NCBI GenBank assembly: GCA_945910005.1
Contig: OX246747.1
Coordinates: 281,501-345,500, forward strand
Direction: 5' to 3'
DNA: 64,000 nucleotides
From: Isoperla grammatica
Taxonomy: Eukaryota; Arthropoda; Insecta; Plecoptera; Perlodidae
The position numbers and the translations under genes are program-made. Shown here piece by piece: positions 48,291 through 61,900 of the stretch; positions within the stretch are counted from its first letter, which is position 1, and each line of letters opens with the position of its first letter. The notes below the pieces were generated by a model that was not told the origin of the DNA, searched no databases, and worked only from the letters and a program-made list of their open reading frames with translations.

Positions 48291-48588
48291 ATAACATCGG
48301 GGGATATACGTGCTAACATTCTCATGTTTAGTGGTGCAGCGTGTTTATCTACTATTGACAGCTGAATGTCAACACACCATGATGGCCGAATAGTGACGTC
48401 ACGTGAATACGTCCTACAGGTGTTCTAGCAAGTGTCTTGATAACATCGGGGGATATACGAGCTAACATGCTCATGTTTAGTGGTGAAGCGTGTTTATCTA
48501 CTATTGACAGCTGAATGTCAACACACCATGATGGCCGACTGGTGACGTCACGTGAATACGTCCAACAGGTGCTCTAGCAAGTGTCTTG
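48291..48588. repeat. 149-bp tandem duplication carrying TGACGTCACGTG
   Basis: ATAACATCGGGGGATATACG starts at 48291 and 48440. Each copy holds GTGACGTCACGTGAATACG, an overlapping CRE (TGACGTCA) and E-box (CACGTG). A third start (ATAACATCTACC, 48589) is abandoned after 8 bp. Confidence 0.95.
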
Positions 48589-48661
48589 ATAACATCTACC
48601 CCACTGTTCCACATAATACTAACATATTTGTTTTAAAATTAACGAACATAGGTAAAATGTC

Positions 48662-50934
48662 ATGTTGTCAAGCCCACTGAATGCTCAGACTGTTGTCAGG
48701 CCCACTGAATGCTCAGACCGTTGTCAGGCCCACTGAATGCTCAGACTGTTGTCAGGCCCACTGAATGCTCAGACTGTTGTCAGGCCCACTGAATGCTCAG
48801 ACCGTTGTCAGGCCCACTGAATGCTCAGACTGTTGTCAGGCCCACTGAATGCTCAGACCGTTGTCAGGCCCACTGAATGCTCAGACTGTTGTCAGGCCCA
48901 CTGAATGCTCAGACTGTTGTCAGGCCCACTGAATGCTCAGACCGTTGTCAGGCCCACTGAATGCTCAGACTGTTATCAAGCCCACTGAATGCTCAGACTG
49001 TTGTCAAGCCCACTGAATGCTCAGACTGTTGTCAAGCCCACAGAATGCTCAGACTGTTATCAAGCCCACTGAATGCTCAGACTGTTATCAAGCCCACTGA
49101 ATGCTCAGACTGTTGTCAAGCCCACTGAATGCTCAGACTGTTGTCAAGCCCACTGAATGCTCAGACTGTTGTCAGGCCCACTGAATGCTCAGACCGTTGT
49201 CAGGCCCACTGAATGCTCAGACTGTTGTCAGGCCCACTGAATGCTCAGACTGTTGTCAGGCCCACTGAATGCTCAGACCGTTGTCAGGCCCACTGAATGC
49301 TCAGACTGTTATCAAGCCCACTGAATGCTCAGACTGTTGTCAGGCCCACTGAATGCTCAGACTGTTGTCAAGCCCACTGAATGCTCAGACTGTTGTCAGG
49401 CCCACTGAATGCTCAGACCGTTGTCAGGCCCACTGAATGCTCAGACTGTTGTCAGGCCCACTGAATGCTCAGACCGTTGTCAGGCCCACTGAATGCTCAG
49501 ACTGTTGTCAGGCCCACTGAATGCTCAGACTGTTGTCAGGCCCACTGAATGCTCAGACCGTTGTCAGGCCCACTGAATGCTCAGACTGTTATCAAGCCCA
49601 CTGAATGCTGAGACTGTTGTCAAGCCCACTGAATGCTCAGACTGTTGTCAAGCCCACTGAATGCTCAGACTGTTATCAAGCCCACTGAATGCTCAGACTG
49701 TTATCAAGCCCACTGAATGCTGAGACTGTTGTCAAGCCCACTGAATGCTCAGACTGTTGTCAAGCCCACTGAATGCTCAGACTGTTGTCAAGCCCACTGA
49801 ATGCTCAGACTGTTGTCAAGCCCACTGAATGCTGAGACTGTTGTCAAGCCCACTGAATGCTGAGACTGTTGTCAAGCCCACTGAATGCTGAGACTGTTGT
49901 CAAGCCCACTGAATGCTCAGACTGTTGTCAAGCCCACTGAATGCTCAGACTGTTGTCAAGCCCACTGAATGCTCAAACTGTTGTAAAGCCCACTGAATGC
50001 TCAGACTGTTGTCAAGCCCACTGAATGCTCAGACTGTTGTCAAACCCACTGAATGCTCAAACTGTTGTCAAGCCCACTGAATGCTCAGACTGTTGTCAAG
50101 CCCACTGAATGCTGAGACGGTTTCAAGCCCACTGAATGCTCAGACTGTTGTCAAGCCCACTGAATGCTCAAACTGTTGTCAAGCCCACTGAATGCTCAGA
50201 CTGTTGTCAAGCCCACTGAATGCTGAGACTGTTGTCAAGCCCACTGAATGCTCAGACTGTTGTCAAGCCCACTGAATGCTCAGACTGTTGTCAAGCCCAC
50301 TGAATGCTGAGACTGTTGTCAAGCCCACTGAATGCTCAGACTGTTGTCAAGCCCACTGAATGCTGAGACTGTTGTCAAGCCCACTGAATGCTCAGACTGT
50401 TGTCAAGCCCACTGAATGCTCAGACTGTTGTCAAGCCCACTGAATGCTGAGACTGTTGTCAAGCCCACTGAATGCTCAGACTGTTGTCAAGCCCACTGAA
50501 TGCTGAGACTGTTGTCAAGCCCACTGAATGCTCAGACTGTTGTCAAGCCCACTGAATGCTCAGACTGTTGTCAAGCCCACTGAATGCTCAGACTGTTGTC
50601 AAGCCCACTGAATGCTCAGACTGTTGTCAAGCCCACTGAATGCTGAGACTGTTGTCAAGCCCACTGAATGCTGAGACTGTTGTCAAGCCCACTGAATGCT
50701 GAGACTGTTGTCAAGCCCACTGAATGCTCAGACTGTTGTCAAGCCCACTGAATGCTGAGACTGTTGTCAAGCCCACTGAATGCTCAGACTGTTGTCAAGC
50801 CCACTGAATGCTGAGACTGTTGTCAAGCCCACTGAATGCTCAGACTGTTGTCAAGCCCACTGAATGCTCAGACTGTTGTCAAGCCCACTGAATGCTGAGA
50901 CTGTTGTCAAGCCCACTGAATGCTCAGACGGTTG
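48662..50934. repeat. 28-bp minisatellite array, about 81 copies
   Basis: The unit is GTTGTCAAGCCCACTGAATG followed by CTCAGACT. Variants are clustered: CAGGCC with GACCGTT in 48690-48960 and again 49170-49580, TTATCAAG in between, and CTGAGACT from about 49600 to the right end. This implies block duplication within the array. Confidence 0.98.
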
Positions 50935-51672
50935 AGCAGGTGATACTGCCAAATAGTGCCACGTGTGTGTTGTCCACACAAGATGGTGCTGCTAATCTGT
51001 TGGGGGGGGGGGCGCAACCCCCCCTAGATTCACATAAACACCCCCCGGAAAGCCTCGGCCTTGCTACCCCGTAATGCCAACATCAAATATTCAGCACGTA
51101 AATCCCCCAGAGACAGTCCCTACTCCGGACGTTACTCTGCGGGGTGGGGAAGTTGGCTGCACTGCTACTGAATATGTGATTAATAACCGGCCGCACAGGT
51201 AGACTCGAAAGTCGAAAGCATCGCAGGCAGATCGAGTTATATCGAATTCAGCGGCCGTGCATCATCATTTAGAGTGGAGAGTGGAAAGGTAGGTTAGATG
51301 CCAGACACGATGAATCATTTTATTAGAGTTGTAGGAGGGTGTGAGGGCTCGTTGACAAAGATTGAGAGGGCTGTTTGTGTGTGCGTGTGCGTGTGCGTGT
51401 GCGTGTGCGTGTGCGTGCATATATATTAAACTGTGTGGGGCTTTTTATCGCATTTATATTTTATTATTGTTTACATGATATTTTAATATTTAAAAATATA
51501 ATGTGTATTATATGATATTTTTAAATCACGTGAGTAATTACGGATTGTGAGTTTGCATTCACCCCTTCCATATCGTTTAAATGATTGTGACATCACACAT
51601 TAGCTACTTAAGTACCTACTTAAGTCCATACGTAGTTCAGTACATAGTTATATACATAACCTGAGTACATAG
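50935..51672. other. Spacer with poly-G/C and a GTGTGC tract
   Basis: It contains a G run followed by a C run (51002-51026) able to form a short hairpin, and a GTGTGC hexanucleotide tract at 51376-51417. No coding sequence recognised. Confidence 0.5.
51376..51417. repeat. GTGTGC microsatellite
   Basis: About seven copies of the hexamer, followed by GCATATATA. Confidence 0.9.
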
Positions 51673-52419
51673 CAGTGGTGTAGTGCCAACTTTACCAGTA
51701 CGTATACGCTTCAGTGGGAAGCTGGAGGAACACACCTTTCCAGACAAAAGAACATGAGGGGTTTGGGGGGCAGAGCTCCCCAACAATGACGCCGCAGACG
51801 ATAAAAATAAATCAGGCTTTTAGAGTGAGTTTGTTGCGGTTTAGAAACCAATACCGGACTGAATAATATCCCAAAATACTGCAGTTATTGAAGTGCAAAA
51901 TGCAAAACCACAAAACCACTAAACATAATTGGAACACTGACGAGAATTGTTCAGAAATAAGTTTTGGAGCTTGGGAAGTGGTTTGTCGACACACACGCAT
52001 GTTCTGAACTGCAGATATAAATATAATATTGTAAATTAGACATCTCACTATTTTTTTACGCGACAATCGTTCCCGCTTGGTGTATTGGCGGGACGCGGGA
52101 CTTAAAATTGAATATCGGGACTGTCACGCTGAATTGAATGAAAAAAAAACCTATCCCAGACCCAGGGCTGGTCTTAGAGGATTTGAAACCTTGTGCCAAT
52201 TAAATGCCAGTACCAGAGAGCACAATTTTACCAACGGAGAAAAGCTGACAATTGCGAATAATGTGTCACACATTTAAGCCATGTTAAAAGTTACAACCAT
52301 ATCATTGCGTATCACTCGTATCATAACCAAACCCACTGTGTATACGAAAGTATTTTAGCCGGAGTAATGTGTATACTGTATACGGCTATTACGCCCGTAT
52401 ACACACCACTACACCACTG
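51673..52419. mobile_element. hAT-like non-autonomous element with 8-bp target duplication
   Basis: A 747-bp element. The left end is CAGTGGTGTAGTG and the right end is its exact inverted copy (CACTACACCACTG, ending 52419). It is flanked by GTACATAG at 51665-51672 and 52420-52427, a perfect 8-bp target duplication as expected for hAT. GTATAC motifs recur subterminally (51699 and 52330-52402). No transposase; the two short internal frames (minus 51812-52066, plus 52077-52277) are unassigned. Perfect ends and duplication suggest a young insertion. Confidence 0.9.
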
Positions 52420-52427
52420 GTACATAG

Positions 52428-52498
52428 CGTAGAATGTCACCGGTCTAGTATTTTAAAGCCGCGTCTCTTTTGAGCAAGTGTTCTCGTATGGAGCAGCG

Positions 52499-52531
<33 letters not shown>

Positions 52532-52944
52532 GCGGCAGAAGACCAGGCAAGCTCACCTTTGATCTGACCGGCCGGGCAAGCAAACTTTCCGAGCCACTCT
52601 GTATCGGGTCCTCGCTTTGTATGCACGATAACCGCGTGTTCGAATCATTTGAATAACTGCCGCCAGATATCACCACCGGTCGTCTCTTTATTCAAAACAT
52701 TCGAACATAGTTCTCGGTCGTTTTACACTTTTCACACGTTTCTATCATCGGCGATGATTACAACTTGGTTGAAATGTTTCATAATAATATTCCATGAATA
52801 ATTCCGATCTCTGCGCGCGATGTTGTACATCAATGTGGCCAGAGATAACATCGGCTATTGGTTCAAAAAGTGTAGTCGATGCAGAGTGACTCTAGAACAC
52901 TGTTTAATAACAGTCAACAGAGTTTTCTATTTGAAGAGTAAGAT
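52428..52944. other. Spacer with poly-C
   Basis: A 31-base C run at 52499-52529. No coding sequence recognised. The right edge grades into the next array at CGAGTGTTGTCTAGTGAG. Confidence 0.5.
52499..52529. repeat. Poly-C tract
   Basis: 31 consecutive C. Length is probably unreliable. Confidence 0.95.
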
Positions 52945-55900
52945 ACGACGAGTGTTGTCTAGTGAGAATAATGGCCTAGTGAGACACTGGACAAGACTTG
53001 TGTGAGATGACGGCGAGTGTTGTCTAGTGAGAATAATGGCCTAGTGAGACACTGGACAAGACTTGTGTGAGATGACGGCGAGTGTTGTCTAGTGAGAATA
53101 ATGGCCTAGTGAGTCACTGGACAAGACTTGTGTGAGATGACGGCGAGTGTTGTCTAGTGAGAATAATGGCCTAGTGAGACACTGGACAAGACTTGTGTGA
53201 GATGACGGCGAGTGTTGTCTAGTGAGAATAATGGCCTAGTGAGTCACTGGACAAGACTTGTGTGAGATGACGGCGAGTGTTGTCTAGTGAGAATAATGGC
53301 CTAGTGAGACACTGGACAAGACTTGTGTGAGATGACGGCGAGTGTTGTCTAGTGAGAATAATGGCCTAGTGAGACACTGGACAAGACTTGTGTGAGATGA
53401 CGGCGAGTGTTGTCTAGTGAGCATAATGGCCTAGTGAGACACTGGACAAGACTTGTGTGAGATGACGGCGAGTGTTGTCTAGTGAGAATAATGGCCTAGT
53501 GAGTCACTGGACAAGACTTGTGTGAGATGACGGCGAGTGTTGTCTAGTGAGAATAATGGCCTAGTGAGACACTGGACAAGACTTGTGTGAGATGACGGCG
53601 AGTGTTGTCTAGTGAGAATAATGGCCTAGTGAGACACTGGACAAGACTTGTGTGAGATGACGGCGAGTGTTGTCTAGTGAGAATAATGGCCTAGTGAGAC
53701 ACTGGACAAGACTTGTGTGAGATGACGGCGAGTGTTGTCTAGTGAGAATAATGGCCTAGTGAGACACTGGACAAGACTTGTGTGAGATGACGGCGAGTGT
53801 TGTCTAGTGAGAATAATGGCCTAGTGAGACACTGGACAAGACTTGTGTGAGATGACGGCGAGTGTTGTCTAGTGAGAATAATGGCCTAGTGAGACACTGG
53901 ACAAGACTTGTGTGAGATGACGGCGAGTGTTGTCTAGTGAGAATAATGGCCTAGTGAGACACTGGACAAGACTTGTGTGAGATGACGGCGAGTGTTGTCT
54001 AGTGAGAATAATGGCCTAGTGAGTCACTGGACAAGACTTGTGTGAGATGACGGCGAGTGTTGTCTAGTGAGAATAATGGCCTAGTGAGTCACTGGACAAG
54101 ACTTGTGTGAGATGACGGCGAGTGTTGTCTAGTGAGAATAATGGCCTAGTGAGACACTGGACAAGACTTGTGTGAGATGACGGCGAGTGTTGTCTAGTGA
54201 GAATAATGGCCTAGTGAGTCACTGGACAAGACTTGTGTGAGATGACGGCGAGTGTTGTCTAGTGAGAATAATGGCCTAGTGAGTCACTGGACAAGACTTG
54301 TGTGAGATGACGGCGAGTGTTGTCTAGTGAGAATAATGGCCTAGTGAGACACTGGACAAGACTTGTGTGAGATGACGGCGAGTGTTGTCTAGTGAGAATA
54401 ATGGCCTAGTGAGTCACTGGACAAGACTTGTGTGAGATGACGGCGAGTGTTGTCTAGTGAGAATAATGGCCTAGTGAGACACTGGACAAGACTTGTGTGA
54501 GATGACGGCGAGTGTTGTCTAGTGAGAATAATGGCCTAGTGAGTCACTGGACAAGACTTGTGTGAGATGACGGCGAGTGTTGTCTAGTGAGAATAATGGC
54601 CTAGTGAGTCACTGGACAAGACTTGTGTGAGATGACGGCGAGTGTTGTCTAGTGAGAATAATGGCCTAGTGAGACACTGGACAAGACTTGTGTGAGATGA
54701 CGGCGAGTGTTGTCTAGTGAGAATAATGGCCTAGTGAGTCACTGGACAAGACTTGTGTGAGATGACGGCGAGTGTTGTCTAGTGAGAATAATGGCCTAGT
54801 GAGTCACTGGACAAGACTTGTGTGAGATGACGGCGAGTGTTGTCTAGTGAGAATAATGGCCTAGTGAGACACTGGAAAAGACTTGTGTGAGATGACGGCG
54901 AGTGTTGTCTAGTGAGAATAATGGCCTAGTGAGACACTGGACAAGACTTGTGTGAGATGACGGCGAGTGTTGTCTAGTGAGAATAATGGCCTAGTGAGAC
55001 ACTGGACAAGACTTGTGTGAGATGACGGCGAGTGTTGTCTAGTGAGAATAATGGCCTAGTGAGACACTGGACAAGACTTGTGTGAGATGACGGCGAGTGT
55101 TGTCTAGTGAGAATAATGGCCTAGTGAGACACTGGACAAGACTTGTGTGAGATGACGGCGAGTGTTGTCTAGTGAGAATAATGGCCTAGTGAGACACTGG
55201 ACAAGACTTGTGTGAGATGACGGCGAGTGTTGTCTAGTGAGAATAATGGCCTAGTGAGACACTGGACAAGACTTGTGTGAGATGACGGCGAGTGTTGTCT
55301 AGTGAGAATAATGGCCTAGTGAGACACTGGACAAGACTTGTGTGAGATGACGGCGAGTGTTGTCTAGTGAGAATAATGGCCTAGTGAGTCACTGGACAAG
55401 ACTTGTGTGAGATGACGGCGAGTGTTGTCTAGTGAGAATAATGGCCTAGTGAGACACTGGACAAGACTTGTGTGAGATGACGGCGAGTGTTGTCTAGTGA
55501 GAATAATGGCCTAGTGAGACACTGGACAAGACTTGTGTGAGATGACGGCGAGTGTTGTCTAGTGAGAATAATGGCCTAGTGAGACACTGGACAAGACTTG
55601 TGTGAGATGACGGCGAGTGTTGTCTAGTGAGAATAATGGCCTAGTGAGACACTGGACAAGACTTGTGTGAGATGACGGCGAGTGTTGTCTAGTGAGAATA
55701 ATGGCCTAGTGAGTCACTGGACAAGACTTGTGTGAGATGACGGCGAGTGTTGTCTAGTGAGAATAATGGCCTAGTGAGTCACTGGACAAGACTTGTGTGA
55801 GATGACGGCGAGTGTTGTCTAGTGAGAATAATGGCCTAGTGAGACACTGGACAAGACTTGTGTGAGATGACGGCGAGTGTTGTCTAGTGAGAATAATGGC

Positions 55901-58900
55901 CTAGTGAGACACTGGACAAGACTTGTGTGAGATGACGGCGAGTGTTGTCTAGTGAGAATAATGGCCTAGTGAGACACTGGACAAGACTTGTGTGAGATGA
56001 CGGCGAGTGTTGTCTAGAGAGAATAATGGCCTAGTGAGACACTGGACAAGACTTGTGTGAGATGACGGCGAGTGTTGTCTAGTGAGAATAATGGCCTAGT
56101 GAGTCACTGGACAAGACTTGTGTGAGATGACGGCGAGTGTTGTCTAGTGAGAATAATGGCCTAGTGAGTCACTGGACAAGACTTGTGTGAGATGACGGCG
56201 AGTGTTGTCTAGTGAGAATAATGGCCTAGTGAGTCACTGGACAAGACTTGTGTGAGATGACGGCGAGTGTTGTCTAGTGAGAATAATGGCCTAGTGAGTC
56301 ACTGGACAAGACTTGTGTGAGATGACGGCGAGTGTTGTCTAGTGAGAATAATGGCCTAGTGAGACACTGGACAAGACTTGTGTGAGATGACGGCGAGTGT
56401 TGTCTAGTGAGAATAATGGCCTAGTGAGACACTGGACAAGACTTGTGTGAGATGACGGCGAGTGTTGTCTAGTGAGAATAATGGCCTAGTGAGACACTGG
56501 ACAAGACTTGTGTGAGATGACGGCGAGTGTTGTCTAGTGAGAATAATGGCCTAGTGAGTCACTGGACAAGACTTGTGTGAGATGACGGCGAGTGTTGTCT
56601 AGTGAGAATAATGGCCTAGTGAGTCACTGGACAAGACTTGTGTGAGATGACGGCGAGTGTTGTCTAGTGAGAATAATGGCCTAGTGAGACACTGGACAAG
56701 ACTTGTGTGAGATGACGGCGAGTGTTGTCTAGTGAGAACAATGGCCTAGTGAGACACTGGACAAGACTTGTGTGAGATGACGGCGAGTGTTGTCTAGTGA
56801 GAATAATGGCCTAGTGAGACACTGGACAAGACTTGTGTGAGATGACGGCGAGTGTTGTCTAGTGAGAATAATGGCCTAGTGAGACACTGGACAAGACTTG
56901 TGTGAGATGACGGCGAGTGTTGTCTAGTGAGAATAATGGCCTAGTGAGACACTGGACAAGACTTGTGTGAGATGACGGCGAGTGTTGTCTAGTGAGAATA
57001 ATGGCCTAGTGAGACACTGGACAAGACTTGTGTGAGATGACGGCGAGTGTTGTCTAGTGAGAATAATGGCCTAGTGAGACACTGGACAAGACTTGTGTGA
57101 GATGACGGCGAGTGTTGTCTAGTGAGAATAATGGCCTAGTGAGACACTGGACAAGACTTGTGTGAGATGACGGCGAGTGTTGTCTAGTGATAATAAATGC
57201 CTAGTGAGACACTGGACAAGACTTGTGTGAGATGACGGCGAGTGTTGTCTAGTGAGAATAATGGCCTAGTGAGACACTGGACAAGACTTGTGTGAGATGA
57301 CGGCGAGTGTTGTCTAGTGAGAATAATGGCCTAGTGAGACACTGGACAAGACTTGTGTGAGATGACGGCGAGTGTTGTCTAGTGAGAATAATGGCCTAGT
57401 GAGACACTGGACAAGACTTGTGTGAGATGACGGCGAGTGTTGTCTAGTGAGAATAATGGCCTAGTGAGACACTGGACAAGACTTGTGTGAGATGACGGCG
57501 AGTGTTGTCTAGTGAGAATAATGGCCTAGTGAGACACTGGACAAGACTTGTGTGAGATGACGGCGAGTGTTGTCTAGTGAGAATAATGGCCTAGTGAGAC
57601 ACTGGACAAGACTTGTGTGAGATGACGGCGAGTGTTGTCTAGTGAGAATAATGGCCTAGTGAGACACTGGACAAGACTTGTGTGAGATGACGGCGAGTGT
57701 TGTCTAGTGAGAATAATGGCCTAGTGAGACACTGGACAAGACTTGTGTGAGATTACGGCGAGTGTTGTCTAGTGAGAATAATGGCCTAGTGAGACACTGG
57801 ACAAGACTTGTGTGAGATGACGGCGAGTGTTGTCTAGTGAGAATAATGGCCTAGTGAGTCACTGGACAAGACTTGTGTGAGATGACGGCGAGTGTTGTCT
57901 AGTGAGAATAATGGCCTAGTGAGACACTGGACAAGACTTGTGTGAGATGACGGCGAGTGTTGTCTAGTGAGAATAATGGCCTAGTGAGACACTGGACAAG
58001 ACTTGTGTGAGATGACGGCGAGTGTTGTCTAGTGAGAATAATGGCCTAGTGAGTCACTGGACAAGACTTGTGTGAGATGACGGCGAGTGTTGTCTAGTGA
58101 GAATAATGGCCTAGTGAGTCACTGGACAAGACTTGTGTGAGATGACGGCGAGTGTTGTCTAGTGAGAATAATGGCCTAGTGAGACACTGGACAAGACTTG
58201 TGTGAGATGACGGCGAGTGTTGTCTAGTGAGAATAATGGCCTAGTGAGACACTGGACAAGACTTGTGTGAGATGACGGCGAGTGTTGTCTAGTGAGAATA
58301 ATGGCCTAGTGAGTCACTGGACAAGACTTGTGTGAGATGACGGCGAGTGTTGTCTAGTGAGAATAATGGCCTAGTGAGTCACTGGACAAGACTTGTGTGA
58401 GATGACGGCGAGTGTTGTCTAGTGAGAATAATGGCCTAGTGAGACACTGGACAAGACTTGTGTGAGATGACGGCGAGTGTTGTCTAGTGAGAATAATGGC
58501 CTAGTGAGACACTGGACAAGACTTGTGTGAGATGACGGCGAGTGTTGTCTAGTGAGAATAATGGCCTAGTGAGACACTGGACAAGACTTGTGTGAGATGA
58601 CGGCGAGTGTTGTCTAGTGAGAATAATGGCCTAGTGAGACACTGGACAAGACTTGTGTGAGATGACGGCGAGTGTTGTCTAGTGAGAATAATGGCCTAGT
58701 GAGTCACTGGACAAGACTTGTGTGAGATGACGGCGAGTGTTGTCTAGTGAGAATAATGGCCTGGTGAGACACTGGACAAGACTTGTGTGAGATGACGGCG
58801 AGTGTTGTCTAGTGAGAATAATGGCCTAGTGAGTCACTGGACAAGACTTGTGTGAGATGACGGCGAGTGTTGTCTAGTGAGAATAATGGCCTAGTGAGTC

Positions 58901-61900
58901 ACTGGACAAGACTTGTGTGAGATGACGGCGAGTGTTGTCTAGTGAGAATAATGGCCTAGTGAGACACTGGACAAGACTTGTGTGAGATGACGGCGAGTGT
59001 TGTCTAGTGAGAATAATGGCCTAGTGAGTCACTGGACAAGACTTGTGTGAGATGACGGCGAGTGTTGTCTAGTGAGAATAATGGCCTAGTGAGTCACTGG
59101 ACAAGACTTGTGTGAGATGACGGCGAGTGTTGTCTAGTGAGAATAATGGCCTAGTGAGTCACTGGACAAGACTTGTGTGAGATGACGGCGAGTGTTGTCT
59201 AGTGAGAATAATGGCCTAGTGAGACACTGGACAAGACTTGTGTGAGATGACGGCGTGTGTTGTCTAGTGAGAATAATGGCCTAGTGAGACACTGGACAAG
59301 ACTTGTGTGAGATGACGGCGAGTGTTGTCTAGTGAGAATAATGGCCTAGTGAGACACTGGACAAGACTTGTGTGAGATGACGGCGAGTGTTGTCTAGTGA
59401 GAATAATGGCCTAGTGAGACACTGGACAAGACTTGTGTGAGATGACGGCGAGTGTTGTCTAGTGAGAATAATGGCCTAGTGAGACACTGGACAAGACTTG
59501 TGTGAGATGACGGCGAGTGTTGTCTAGTGAGAATAATGGCCTAGTGAGACACTGGACAAGACTTGTGTGAGATGACGGCGAGTGTTGTCTAGTGAGAATA
59601 ATGGCCTAGTGAGACACTGGACAAGACTTGTGTGAGATGACGGCGAGTGTTGTCTAGTGAGAATAATGGCCTAGTGAGACACTGAACAAGACTTGTGTGA
59701 GATGACGGCGAGTGTTGTCTAGTGAGAATAATGGCCTAGTGAGACACTGAACAAGACTTGTGTGAGATGACGGCGAGTGTTGTCTAGTGAGAATAATGGC
59801 CTAGTGAGACACTGGACAAGACTTGTGTGAGATGACGGCGAGTGTTGTCTAGTGAGAATAATGGCCTAGTGAGACACTGGACAAGACTTGTGTGAGATGA
59901 CGGCGAGTGTTGTCTAGTGAGAATAATGGCCTAGTGAGACACTGGACAAGACTTGTGTGAGATGACGGCGAGTGTTGTCTAGTGAGAATAATGGCCTAGT
60001 GAGACACTGGACAAGACTTGTGTGAGATGACGGCGAGTGTTGTCTAGTGAGAATAATGGCCTAGTGAGACACTGGACAAGACTTGTGTGAGATGACGGCG
60101 AGTGTTGTCTAGTGAGAATAATGGCCTAGTGAGACACTGGACAAGACTTGTGTGAGATGACGGCGAGTGTTGTCTAGTGAGAATAATGGCCTAGTGAGAC
60201 ACTGGACAAGACTTGTGTGAGATGACGGCGAGTGTTGTCTAGTGAGAATAATGGCCTAGTGAGACACTGGACAAGACTTTTGTGAGATGACGGCGAGTGT
60301 TGTCTAGTGAGAATAATGGCCTAGTGAGACACTGGACAAGACTTGTGTGAGATGACGGCGAGTGTTGTCTAGTGAGAATAATGGCCTAGTGAGTCACTGG
60401 ACAAGACTTGTGTGAGATGACGGCGAGTGTTGTCTAGTGAGAATAATGGCCTAGTGAGTCACTGGACAAGACTTGTGTGAGATGACGGCGAGTGTTGTCT
60501 AGTGAGAATAATGGCCTAGTGAGTCACTGGACAAGACTTGTGTGAGATGACGGCGAGTGTTGTCTAGTGAGAATAATGGCCTAGTGAGACACTGGACAAG
60601 ACTTGTGTGAGATGACGGCGAGTGTTGTCTAGTGAGAATAATGGCCTAGTGAGTCACTGGACAAGACTTGTGTGAGATGACGGCGAGTGTTGTCTAGTGA
60701 GAATAATGGCCTAGTGAGTCACTGGACAAGACTTGTGTGAGATGACGGCGAGTGTTGTCTAGTGAGAATAATGGCCTAGTGAGACACTGGACAAGACTTG
60801 TGTGAGATGACGGCGAGTGTTGTCTAGTGAGAATAATGGCCTAGTGAGACACTGGACAAGACTTGTGTGAGATGACGGCGAGTGTTGTCTAGTGAGAATA
60901 ATGGCCTAGTGAGACACTGGACAAGACTTGTGTGAGATGACGGCGAGTGTTGTCTAGTGAGAATAATGGCCTAGTGAGACACTGGACAAGACTTGTGTGA
61001 GATGACGGCGAGTGTTGTCTAGTGAGAATAATGGCCTAGTGAGTCACTGGACAAGACTTGTGTGAGATGACGGCGAGTGTTGTCTAGTGAGAATAATGGC
61101 CTAGTGAGTCACTGGACAAGACTTGTGTGAGATGACGGCGAGTGTTGTCTAGTGAGAATAATGGCCTAGTGAGTCACTGGACAAGACTTGTGTGAGATGA
61201 CGGCGAGTGTTGTCTAGTGAGAATAATGGCCTAGTGAGTCACTGGACAAGACTTGTGTGAGATGACGGCGAGTGTTGTCTAGTGAGAATAATGGCCTAGT
61301 GAGACACTGGACAAGACTTGTGTGAGATGACGGCGAGTGTTGTCTAGTGAGAATAATGGCCTAGTGAGTCACTGGACAAGACTTGTGTGAGATGACGGCG
61401 AGTGTTGTCTAGTGAGAATAATGGCCTAGTGAGACACTGGACAAGACTTGTGTGAGATGACGGCGAGTGTTGTCTAGTGAGAATAATGGCCTAGTGAGTC
61501 ACTGGACAAGACTTGTGTGAGATGACGGCGAGTGTTGTCTAGTGAGAATAATGGCCTAGTGAGTCACTGGACAAGACTTGTGTGAGATGACGGCGAGTGT
61601 TGTCTAGTGAGAATAATGGCCTAGTGAGACACTGGACAAGACTTGTGTGAGATGACGGCGAGTGTTGTCTAGTGAGAATAATGGCCTAGTGAGTCACTGG
61701 ACAAGACTTGTGTGAGATGACGGCGAGTGTTGTCTAGTGAGAATAATGGCCTAGTGAGACACTGGACAAGACTTGTGTGAGATGACGGCGAGTGTTGTCT
61801 AGTGAGAATAATGGCCTAGTGAGACACTGGACAAGACTTGTGTGAGATGACGGCGAGTGTTGTCTAGTGAGAATAATGGCCTAGTGAGACACTGGACAAG

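Noticed and set aside
51225..51265. Cloning-vector linker (adjacent GAATTC and GCGGCCG)
   Set aside because: The NotI-like site is incomplete (GCGGCCGT) and the flanks are ordinary genomic sequence.
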